6,939 nucleotides of DNA, taken from contig JAICQC010000253.1 of the NCBI GenBank assembly GCA_025938055.1, positions 1 through 6,939 on the forward strand. The letters run 5' to 3'. This document shows positions 1-5,848 of the stretch, in pieces. This stretch comes from Anaerolineales bacterium. Lineage in GTDB: Bacteria > Chloroflexota > Anaerolineae > Anaerolineales > Villigracilaceae. The first letter of the stretch is position 1, and each line of letters opens with the position of its first letter. Position numbers and translations under genes: made by a program. The notes under the pieces were generated by a model. That model made no database searches and was not told where the DNA came from. It saw only the letters and a list, made by a program, of their open reading frames with translations.

Positions 1-4
1 CGAG

Positions 5-45
5 AGACCCTGAGGTGAGCTCATAAAGCCCTCAGGGTCTTTTTT
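5..45 (+). terminator. Intrinsic terminator of an upstream + strand gene
   Basis: An 11-bp perfect stem (5-15 pairing with 30-40) with a 14-base loop runs directly into a T tract at 40-45. The T tract lies only on the + strand side, so it should end a + strand transcript entering from outside the window. The minus-strand small ORF ends at 74, facing it, but the minus-strand side has no T run after the stem, so the element is probably one-directional. Confidence 0.85.
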
Positions 46-73
46 ATTTGTAACTAAGGCAAAGGTCAATTAC

Positions 74-247
74 TTATGAACCGTATCCAAGGGCTTGAAG
101 AAGGAATCCCAAGCCGACAGAGGCACGCGCGCCAAGGATGATGATGCCCAGGATAATGCCAATGATCTTCCAACGTGTTCCACGCGGAGCAAAGCGCCTG
201 GGTCTCATGATGGGTCTGAAATTTGTCGGGTCAGATTTTATGATCAT
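74..247 (-). CDS. Small single-helix membrane protein, unknown function
   Basis: I do not recognise the family. The minus strand encodes 57 residues starting MIIKSDPTNF. A basic stretch (residues 12-27, with the cluster RPRRFAPRGTR) is followed by a hydrophobic run WKIIGIILGIIILGA (residues 26-40), then a glycine-rich second hydrophobic part ending LLQALGYGS. The pattern of a positive N-terminus and one transmembrane helix fits an inner-membrane small protein with its N-terminus inside. The ORF is bounded upstream by an in-frame TGA. Start choice is uncertain: the ATG at 247 has no Shine-Dalgarno close to it. The good AAGGTGA (271-277) instead sits 6 bases before another ATG (264) that opens a 6-residue ORF whose TGA overlaps the 247 start as ATGA, so translation may be coupled. 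An alternative internal start is Met14 (208). The + strand ORF over this region has less protein-like composition. It could still be a chance ORF. Confidence 0.5.
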   Translation of the reverse strand: MIIKSDPTNFRPIMRPRRFAPRGTRWKIIGIILGIIILGARASVGLGFLLQALGYGS

Positions 248-264
248 GTATTTGGGGAGGGCAT
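244..264 (-). CDS. Possible 6-residue leader ORF overlapping the small gene
   Basis: On the minus strand, ATG at 264 is preceded at 6-base spacing by AAGGTGA (271-277) and encodes MPSPNT before TGA at 246-244. The stop overlaps the start of the 57-residue ORF as ATGA. This arrangement is typical of translational coupling, and the ribosome site belongs to this mini-ORF rather than to the downstream ATG. It may also be coincidental, because the peptide is too short to judge by composition. Confidence 0.25.
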   Translation of the reverse strand: MPSPNT

Positions 265-460
265 TTCAACTCACCTTAGAGTACTACTGATCGCGCAATC
301 CTTTTGCAATCTCGCAGCAACTTTCCTGCAATGCGTAAAAGGACGGGGGAGTCATACAATGAAACTGCCAACCGAAATATTCATCAATTGAAGGGGACCT
401 TCGCTGAGACTCCGGCTCCTGTTTAAGAACAAGCTGGCGTGCCTCTGAAAGAGTTTGTGC

Positions 461-486
461 ATCTCCACCGCAGCCCGGTGGGAGAT
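461..486 (+). other. Leader hairpin upstream of cluster gene 1
   Basis: ATCTCCACCG (461-470) pairs with CGGTGGGAGAT (476-486), leaving one bulged G and a CAGCC loop. It is followed by a TG-rich stretch rather than a T tract, so it does not look like an ordinary terminator. It lies about 70 bases upstream of the start codon of the first cohesin/dockerin gene, where it could shape the 5' end of the mRNA. A regulatory role is inference only. Confidence 0.45.
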
Positions 487-542
487 TGTGTGTGTGGTCA
501 TCACCGAACCGAATGTCGTCATCTGCAAAACTTATATTTCAC

Positions 543-548
543 AAGGAG
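543..548 (+). promoter_or_regulatory. Shine-Dalgarno fixing the start of gene 1
   Basis: AAGGAG, nine bases before the ATG at 558. The frame is open further upstream to an ATG at 486, but that start has no ribosome site and would put 24 non-hydrophobic residues before the signal peptide. This site therefore decides for the start at 558. Confidence 0.85.
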
Positions 549-557
549 AATGTGACC

Positions 558-2045
558 ATGAAATCAAAACGTCTTTTTCAGATTCTTATCGTGTTTGCAA
601 TGTTATTCAGTTCTGTTGGGAGCGTGCATGCCCAGCCGCTGGATGCGATCGTCATCCCGCGTGATCTCTCCGTCTGGAACGCCACGTATATCGGGTTTGT
701 CAGCGACAGCATCTACGAGAAGTGGCAGTTCGCCTTCGATGCATCGCACAACTTTGTGATCACCGTGACTCCCATCACGGGTGACCTGGTGCCGCTGCTG
801 ACCCTGCTGGATGGAGCGGGCAACCCGCTCGCGAGCGGCACCGGCTCGATCACCAGCACGCAGCCTGCCGGGAATTACGCTGTGCAGGTGCAGCCGCAAT
901 CGGGCAGCGGTTTCTATATCCTGACCCTGCGGGAAGTGGTCCAGGTGCAGGCATCTGCCTCCGTGGTTGTCAACCCGACGACCGTAAACGTGGGCGAGAC
1001 CGCCACGGTCACCGTCAGCCTCAACAACGTCCCGGCGGAAGGCTACACCAGCGCCGAGTTTACCTGTACCTACAACGCCAGCCTGGTGGAGGTCAGCAAC
1101 ATCGCCGTCACCAATCTGTTCGGCGCGGACCCTGCCGTGGCGATCAATGATCCCCAGAACGGCAGTTTCATCGTCGCCATCGCTGGCAGCAACGGCAACA
1201 AAGCCACTACCAGCGGCGCTGCCTTTACCTTTAACGTTACGGGCTTGCAGGCCGGGCAGACCTCCATTGAATGTACGGTGCGAGTATCGAAGGGCGATAA
1301 CGCCCTGACGACCATCCCCTCCACTGGGACCAACCTGACGATCGTCGGCAGCGCACCGACCGCCACCGGTACGCCAACCCCGGCGGATACCGCGACACCC
1401 ACCTCCGAGCCGGGCGAATCCCCAACTCCCACTTCGTCCACACCCACATCTGAAACACCATCCGGGTCTGCCACCCCTACCTCTGAAACTCCCGCCGGGA
1501 CTGCTACACCCACCTCCGCGACGCCGGCTGGCACGATCACGCCCACGTCTGAAACACCCGTGGAAACTGCCACGCCTACCTCAGAAACGCCGGTCGGATC
1601 ACCGACGGCTACCGCCCTGCCCGATGGAAACCTCACCGGGACAGTGCTGGCTGGCAAGACTGTCACGGTCAGCCTGTACAGCGGAGAAACCCTGGTGACC
1701 TCGGTCACTGCGGACGAGGATGGAGACTTCAGCCTGACGGCTCCCGCCGGGACCTACACCGTGGTCGCCACTGCCAGCGGCTTCCTCAGCGCCGAAGGCT
1801 CTGCCGTCATCACAGGCGGAGGCACCGGCACCAAGCCGACCATCACCTTGCCCGCCGGCGATATCGATGGCAACAATGTTATCGACCAGTTCGATGCGCT
1901 GACCATTGGCATGAACTACAACTCGGCGACACCAAGCGCCGCAGACCTCAACAACGACGGCGTGATCAACGTGCTCGACCTGGAACTGCTCGCCGGTAAC
2001 TACCGCGAGACAGGTCCCGTAGTGTGGGAAATCAGTTACCCGTAA
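558..2045 (+). CDS. Secreted PPC-like/cohesin/dockerin surface protein
   Basis: The 495-residue product begins with a signal peptide (1-25; basic MKSKR, hydrophobic core, VHA|QP site). Residues about 36-125 resemble a PPC-type beta-sandwich (LLTLLDGAGNPLA, PAGNYAVQVQP). Residues about 134-264 form a cohesin module, starting VNPTTVNVGETATVTVSLNN and including VEVSNI and FIVAIAGSNG, with two cysteines (170, 239) that could form a disulfide. A Thr/Pro/Ser linker (265-356) contains five 11-residue repeats. Residues about 357-432 look like a carboxypeptidase-regulatory-like beta-sandwich. A type I dockerin ends the protein (434-489) with two calcium loops, DIDGNNVIDQFD (435-446) and DLNNDGVINVLD (463-474). 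It is first in a three-gene cluster. Having both a cohesin and a dockerin in one chain could allow head-to-tail assembly. No catalytic domain is visible, so a structural or adhesive role is most likely. Domain calls are from motifs; the PPC call is the least certain. Confidence 0.88.
   Translation: MKSKRLFQILIVFAMLFSSVGSVHAQPLDAIVIPRDLSVWNATYIGFVSDSIYEKWQFAFDASHNFVITVTPITGDLVPLLTLLDGAGNPLASGTGSITSTQPAGNYAVQVQPQSGSGFYILTLREVVQVQASASVVVNPTTVNVGETATVTVSLNNVPAEGYTSAEFTCTYNASLVEVSNIAVTNLFGADPAVAINDPQNGSFIVAIAGSNGNKATTSGAAFTFNVTGLQAGQTSIECTVRVSKGDNALTTIPSTGTNLTIVGSAPTATGTPTPADTATPTSEPGESPTPTSSTPTSETPSGSATPTSETPAGTATPTSATPAGTITPTSETPVETATPTSETPVGSPTATALPDGNLTGTVLAGKTVTVSLYSGETLVTSVTADEDGDFSLTAPAGTYTVVATASGFLSAEGSAVITGGGTGTKPTITLPAGDIDGNNVIDQFDALTIGMNYNSATPSAADLNNDGVINVLDLELLAGNYRETGPVVWEISYP
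1437..1601 (+). repeat. Five tandem 33-base repeats coding the Thr/Pro linker
   Basis: Five in-frame 33-base units encode 11-residue repeats of the type ATPTSETPAGT (residues 294-348 of the gene 1 product). Units vary at several positions, e.g. TSATPAGT, TSETPVET and TSETPVGS, so the array is diverged rather than freshly expanded. Such linkers are flexible spacers between surface modules and are candidates for O-glycosylation. Long minus-strand ORFs in this region are antisense products of the repeat. Confidence 0.85.
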
Positions 2046-2056
2046 ATTTGTATATG

Positions 2057-2086
2057 GGGCGCACTCACCGGACGGTGGGTGCGCCC
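2057..2086 (+). other. Intercistronic hairpin between genes 1 and 2
   Basis: A 13-bp GC-rich stem (2057-2069 with 2074-2086, one T-G wobble) closes a 4-base loop. It is followed by TCTCCGGAG and not by a T tract. The stem ends five bases before the CGGAG ribosome site (2091-2095) of gene 2. It may stabilise the upstream mRNA, partially attenuate transcription or modulate gene 2 translation. A full terminator is unlikely. Confidence 0.7.
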
Positions 2087-2102
2087 TCTCCGGAGTTAGC
2101 TT

Positions 2103-3077
2103 ATGAAATCGATCTCTGCGTTTGTTCTTGCGCTCGTTCTCAGCCTTGCTCTGGTGATGAATGCCGCTGCCCAATCCACCGAACGGATCTGGCTGACGAC
2201 GAATACCACCTCTTATAAAACGAATGAAACCGTGATCGTCTCGGTCCATGGGGCGTCTGCTACGCCCATCCAGGGCTTTACCTTCCAGATCCGCTATGAC
2301 CCTGCCTGCCTGCGCCCGGTCAATGCGGTCAGCACGATGCCCGGGATGAATGCCCTGCCTCTGCCACAGCTCACGGGAATTGCAGACGGCTCCTATGCCA
2401 GCACCACCCCGCAAATGGCGAACGGTGTCCTGGCGGAGGTGCGCTTTACCGCCCTACAGGGCTGCCAGACCAATCTCACCCTCGAAAGTGCGGCGCTTGC
2501 CATACGCAATGAATCCGGGTTTGCCGCGCCTGTGCCCGGTGTGGTTCTCGAGCAACAGAATCTTGCCTTTACCATTGATAAGGAAGCTGTGGCTCAATCG
2601 CCTGAAGACCTGACAGGCTCCGTCCTCCCGCTCACGCCTCCTGCAGAACCTGCTTCGAAGATCTCCGGCTGGGTGATCGCCCTGATGATAGCGCTGGGTA
2701 TAGGAGGTATGTTTGTGGCATTCAAGCTGCTCCGAGTGGGAAGCCCCGCCGTCGCAAACGCAACGCCAACCCCAGCCCGGGTTATTCCCATGCCCATGCT
2801 GCAGATCAAGCACGGTCCCAATACCGGCAAGAACTTTACGCTCAACAAACTGCCCTGCTTTATTGGGCGCCACCCGATGAATGAGATCTGTCTCGACGAC
2901 CCGCATATCATCGACCAGCATGTGAAGATCTTTGCGAAAGAGAACGGTTACTACCTGATGGACCTGGGTGGCGAGACCTTTATCAACGGTCAGGCTGTCA
3001 GCAGAAGCGCCACGCCCCTGAAGTCTGGCGACGTGGTGCGCCTGGGCAAGAGCGCCCTGTTCGTATTTGGGACGTAG
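2103..3077 (+). CDS. Membrane protein: cohesin-like ectodomain, one TM helix, FHA domain
   Basis: The 324-residue product starts with a signal peptide (1-23, NAAA|QS). A cohesin-like beta-sandwich follows (about 27-157), with SYKTNETVIVSVHG, the strand FTFQIRYDPACL and NGVLAEVRFTAL typical of the fold, and cysteines at 69 and 121. A short Pro-rich stalk leads to a transmembrane helix (about 188-210, ending KLLR) and a linker. A C-terminal FHA domain (about 229-324) shows FIGRHPMNEICLDDP, H273, YYLMDLGG and TFINGQ. Topology is ectodomain outside, FHA in the cytoplasm. FHA domains bind phosphothreonine; here Arg256 is kept, but the usual Ser of SxxH is Ile270 and two residues that normally supply the Asn-Gly after DLGS are missing. 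CGGAG lies 7 bases before the ATG. In this cluster it could anchor or sense the dockerin proteins. The domains are seen; the receptor role is inference. Confidence 0.85.
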   Translation: MKSISAFVLALVLSLALVMNAAAQSTERIWLTTNTTSYKTNETVIVSVHGASATPIQGFTFQIRYDPACLRPVNAVSTMPGMNALPLPQLTGIADGSYASTTPQMANGVLAEVRFTALQGCQTNLTLESAALAIRNESGFAAPVPGVVLEQQNLAFTIDKEAVAQSPEDLTGSVLPLTPPAEPASKISGWVIALMIALGIGGMFVAFKLLRVGSPAVANATPTPARVIPMPMLQIKHGPNTGKNFTLNKLPCFIGRHPMNEICLDDPHIIDQHVKIFAKENGYYLMDLGGETFINGQAVSRSATPLKSGDVVRLGKSALFVFGT

Positions 3078-3088
3078 CCATTCAGAAT

Positions 3089-3116
3089 CACATTCCCAGA
3101 CGATTGCAGGAATGTG
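3089..3116 (+). other. Intercistronic hairpin between genes 2 and 3
   Basis: CACATTCC (3089-3096) and GGAATGTG (3109-3116) form a perfect 8-bp stem with a 12-base loop, followed by TTTCGCTCTT. The weak T tract makes it at best a leaky terminator. Its position mirrors the hairpin between genes 1 and 2, suggesting that expression of the three genes may be stepped rather than uniform. Confidence 0.5.
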
Positions 3117-3152
3117 TTTCGCTCTTCCGGTTGACCTCAGGAGTAGGAAATC

Positions 3153-5456
3153 ATGAAACCCAACCATATACTTCGGGCAATGAGCCTCCTGGCTTTATTG
3201 ATCTCGTTCCTTCCGGCGAGCCATGCCGGTGCACTTGCCTCCAGCGCCCCCCCACCGGTGGATATGTTCCAACTACCCTGGGACCTGGGGATCGCCTGGG
3301 TGGCGCTCGACGGCATCGATAACGGCAGCAAACGACCTGCCACCAGCTCGCATAATTACCGCCTGGGTGGTGCTATCGATTTTGCCCCGCGCGCGAATAT
3401 GGTCACCGGGGAAAACACCTCTAATTTCTGGGTAACCGCCGCGGCAGCCGGGACCGTGATCGAAACCTCGACCTGTTACCTCACCCTTTTGCACGACAGC
3501 GGCTGGATCACCCAGTACCAGTTCCTGGGCAATATCCAGGTGCAATTGGGCGATGTGGTGTCACGTAACCAGCGCCTGGCAGTCATTGCGGACGGCGTGC
3601 GGTATAAGTATTGCCCCGGGTATCAGGAGATCAACGTCCCGCACCTGCACTTCATACTGCGTCCCACCACAGCCGGCGCGACGTTCGCAGGCTGGCATGT
3701 CAATTACGATTCGTTCTTCAACCGGACAACATTTCGAAAAGGCTTGATCTCTGTGGGTTTGTTCAAGCCGCTGCTGAATGTGATGGATGCCGCGGCGACA
3801 CCCACACCAACTGCTTCGCAAACGCCCACAGGAGGGGCAACGGGTACACCTACAGACCTTCCTTCGTCGACGCCAACGTTAGTGGGTCCGTATGTGTCCA
3901 CCACTGTGGATTCAACGAGTGTCCAAATTGGGGAGACCGCCCTGGCGACGGTCAGCTTGAATAACGTGCCCCCCGAGGGTTACACAAGCGCAGAGTTCAC
4001 CTGTATCTACGATCCGATGCTGGTGGAGGTGAGCAATATTACGATCGCGGGTCTCTTCGGAGCTGATCCCGCCACAGCGATCAACGACCCTCAAAACGGA
4101 AGCTTCATAGTGGCGATCGCAGGCAGCCAGGGCAATACAGCGACGACCAGCGGACCTGTGTTTACCTTTGAATCGGAAGGTGTACAAGTTGGACAGACGA
4201 GCCTCGAGTGTGAGGCGCGCGTCTCTCAGGGAAGCAACGTGCTCACAGAAATCCCCTCCGTTGGCACGAGCCTGACAGTGCTTGGGAACGAACCAACGTC
4301 CACTCAGACACCGGTAGGATCGCCCGTCCCAACGGAGACGCCTACTCCGATCACACTCACGCCAGTGGAATCGCCCACACCGGTCGAGTCGTCTACGTCT
4401 CCACCTGTCGAGCCTCCACCTGCAACTTTCACGCCAACCGCTACGCAGACCTCACCAACGAATGACTGGCTGACCTTCACAAACATCACTTATGGATTCC
4501 AGTTCAAGTATCCGCCAGGAGGAGAGATCGTGCCGGGTAATACCGACAACCTTGCCCGCATCGACCTGCCTTTTGTGGCGGGGACGAACCTCACCGAGAA
4601 GTACCTGCAGGTTACCGTAGTCGAGAATGCCGATCCCTGCCGCAGCCCGGTAGCTGCTGCCTCGATGACCGAGTCGTCTGAAACCGTCACGATCAATGGC
4701 ATCACCTTCCTGAAAGAGACCGGTGGGGATGCCGGTGCAGGCAACCTCTATCAATTCGTTGCTTATTCCACGTCGATGAATAACGCTTGTGTGAGTCTCT
4801 CTTTTGTGCTGCACTCGCTCAACCCGGGCAACTTCACCACTCCGCCGCCCGTCTTTGACTATGACGCCGAGTCGGCTGTCTTTGAGCAGATGGTTGAGAC
4901 GTATATGTGGCTGACCTCCGGACCCACCTCTACACCCACCGCTTCGACTCCCGATGGATCCTCCACGCCGACACCGGTTGGGTCGCTCACGGCAACGGCT
5001 ACGCAACCTGTGACGCCCACCGTCACAGGAACCATACAGCCGGGCGGGGTGCTCAACGGACAGGTGTTTGCCTCTAAGCCGGTCACCATCAATGTCTTCG
5101 ACGCCGGGAATAACCTGGTCGGCGCCGGGACGGTCAACCAGGACGGCACCTTTAGCCTCGGCTCCGCCTCCGGAACCAATACGGTTATCGCCTCGGCGAG
5201 CGGCTTCCTCCGCGCGCAGACCACGGTGACGATCAGCGACGGGAGCTCCATCACATTGCCGACCATCTCTCTGCTGGCAGGCGATATTGACGGCAACAAC
5301 GTGATCGATCAATTCGATGCCATGACCATCGGGATGAGCTATAACAGCGCCGACCCGTCTGCCGCAGACTTGAATAACGATGGCACGATCAACGTGCTCG
5401 ATCTGGAACTGCTCGCCAGCAATTACCGGGAGACAGGTCCCACTGCCTGGGAGTAA
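3153..5456 (+). CDS. Secreted M23-type/cohesin/PsbP-like/dockerin multimodular protein
   Basis: The 767-residue product begins with a signal peptide (1-25, SHA|GA). Residues about 38-210 form an M23 (LytM-like) peptidase fold: GGAIDFAP with Asp76, HDSGWITQYQFL, and the HLHF motif with His164 and His166. The usual HxGxD reads GGAID, and the usual YxHL reads YQFL, so activity is doubtful unless His67 supplies the first zinc ligand as in the M23A subgroup. A cohesin module (about 246-377), closely like that of gene 1, follows a Thr/Pro linker. Residues about 437-587 form a PsbP-like module (YGFQFKYPPGG, ending FEQMVETYMWL). After another linker come a carboxypeptidase-regulatory-like sandwich (about 633-705) and a type I dockerin (710-763) with loops at 711-722 and 739-750. 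AGGAG (3139-3143) lies 9 bases before the ATG. Likely role: a wall-associated partner of gene 1, binding or cutting peptidoglycan or peptides. The module order is well supported; activity is not. Confidence 0.88.
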   Translation: MKPNHILRAMSLLALLISFLPASHAGALASSAPPPVDMFQLPWDLGIAWVALDGIDNGSKRPATSSHNYRLGGAIDFAPRANMVTGENTSNFWVTAAAAGTVIETSTCYLTLLHDSGWITQYQFLGNIQVQLGDVVSRNQRLAVIADGVRYKYCPGYQEINVPHLHFILRPTTAGATFAGWHVNYDSFFNRTTFRKGLISVGLFKPLLNVMDAAATPTPTASQTPTGGATGTPTDLPSSTPTLVGPYVSTTVDSTSVQIGETALATVSLNNVPPEGYTSAEFTCIYDPMLVEVSNITIAGLFGADPATAINDPQNGSFIVAIAGSQGNTATTSGPVFTFESEGVQVGQTSLECEARVSQGSNVLTEIPSVGTSLTVLGNEPTSTQTPVGSPVPTETPTPITLTPVESPTPVESSTSPPVEPPPATFTPTATQTSPTNDWLTFTNITYGFQFKYPPGGEIVPGNTDNLARIDLPFVAGTNLTEKYLQVTVVENADPCRSPVAAASMTESSETVTINGITFLKETGGDAGAGNLYQFVAYSTSMNNACVSLSFVLHSLNPGNFTTPPPVFDYDAESAVFEQMVETYMWLTSGPTSTPTASTPDGSSTPTPVGSLTATATQPVTPTVTGTIQPGGVLNGQVFASKPVTINVFDAGNNLVGAGTVNQDGTFSLGSASGTNTVIASASGFLRAQTTVTISDGSSITLPTISLLAGDIDGNNVIDQFDAMTIGMSYNSADPSAADLNNDGTINVLDLELLASNYRETGPTAWE

Positions 5457-5480
5457 CACGACCTCTTGATTCTATGAGAA

Positions 5481-5517
5481 ACAACCCCCGCTCAAAGATG
5501 AGCGGGGGTTGTGTTTT
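5481..5517 (+). terminator. Strong terminator ending the cohesin/dockerin cluster
   Basis: A perfect 14-bp stem (5481-5494 with 5499-5512) closes an AAGA loop and is followed by TTTT at 5514-5517. It starts 24 bases after the gene 3 stop codon. A weaker TTTC follows the stem on the minus strand, so it might also stop transcripts from the right. Confidence 0.93.
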
Positions 5518-5537
5518 CAGCGCGATATGAATTGTCC

Positions 5538-5651
5538 TTATGCCGAGTACAACTCGATGGTGTTGCCATCGGGGTCGCGCACAGCAGCCTGCGTCCTGCC
5601 ATCCACGTGGATGACCTGTTCCTCCTGGCGCCCGCCAGGGCGGTGTGATTT
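5538..5651 (-). pseudogene. C-terminal scrap of a VOC/glyoxalase-family gene
   Basis: The minus strand encodes 37 residues before a stop at 5538, with the core GRTQAAVRDPDGNTIELYSA. RDPDGNxIEL is a hallmark of the last strand of vicinal-oxygen-chelate (glyoxalase/bleomycin-resistance) proteins, where the Glu is normally a metal ligand. Reading upstream in the same frame hits a TAG at 5654-5652, and the further upstream codons do not look like the rest of the fold, so the N-terminal part is missing. It is the tail of a decayed gene, cut near 5650. The overlapping longer ORFs on this strand are other frames and carry no recognisable domain. Confidence 0.72.
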
Positions 5652-5848
5652 CTAAAGCGCAATTTCCCATCTGATGAGCGTGAAGTTGATGACGACACTT
5701 AAATCGTTGCACGTAAAACAGCGATTACAATATCACTGCAATAACCCCTGTGAGGTACAGATCTGATAGTATGGGTATAAGTTTCGTCACATAAGCGAGC
5801 ATGCCTTAGCGATTTAACGACCAGACGGCCATTAGGGATAAATTACCA
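5652..5848. other. Intergenic region upstream of the AraC-type regulator
   Basis: Together with the terminator and the VOC scrap, this completes a stretch of about 390 bases (5457-5848) without an intact gene. Composition turns AT-richer at about 5650-5700, matching the genes to the right. TATAAG (5776-5781) and TAGTAT (5767-5772) are possible -10 boxes, but neither has a fitting -35, so I do not call a promoter. A modest ribosome site, AGGG (5834-5837), precedes the ATG at 5849. Confidence 0.5.

Larger units (their letters stand above)
248..557. other. Intergenic region without a supported gene
   Basis: This stretch lies between the minus-strand small ORF and the cohesin/dockerin cluster, so promoters for both are expected here. 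I found no pair of -35/-10 boxes close to consensus in either direction. The ORFs crossing it on the + strand read as low-complexity or irregular protein with no ribosome site and no recognisable domain. The supportable elements are the hairpin at 461-486 and the Shine-Dalgarno at 543-548. I searched by eye for common riboswitch signatures (c-di-GMP, cobalamin) and saw none. Confidence 0.6.

Noticed and set aside
95..391. + strand ORF of 98 codons starting at TTG
   Set aside because: No ribosome site, irregular composition and no domain; it runs antisense to the more protein-like minus-strand ORF at 74-247.
486..557. N-terminal extension of gene 1 from the ATG at 486
   Set aside because: It lacks a ribosome site and would bury the signal peptide; AAGGAG at 543-548 fits the ATG at 558.
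248..557. Riboswitch in the leader of gene 1
   Set aside because: Only a simple hairpin is evident; none of the conserved cores of familiar riboswitch classes could be matched by eye.
1437..1601. CRISPR-like array from the 33-base periodicity
   Set aside because: The units are contiguous and coding, without spacers; they encode an 11-residue Thr/Pro linker repeat.
1070..1708. Long minus-strand ORF rich in Val and Gly
   Set aside because: It is the antisense reading of the cohesin and Thr/Pro-repeat coding region; the repeats keep that frame open.
1599..2414. 271-codon minus-strand ORF across genes 1 and 2
   Set aside because: Antisense of the dockerin region and gap hairpin; low-quality composition and no start signal.
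4452..5459. 335-codon minus-strand ORF
   Set aside because: Antisense of the gene 3 PsbP-like, linker and dockerin region; Arg/Gly/His-rich with no domain, and the sense frame has clear motifs.
5389..5712. 107-codon minus-strand ORF over the terminator and VOC scrap
   Set aside because: It reads through the terminator stem and the end of gene 3, and its frame differs from the recognisable VOC frame.
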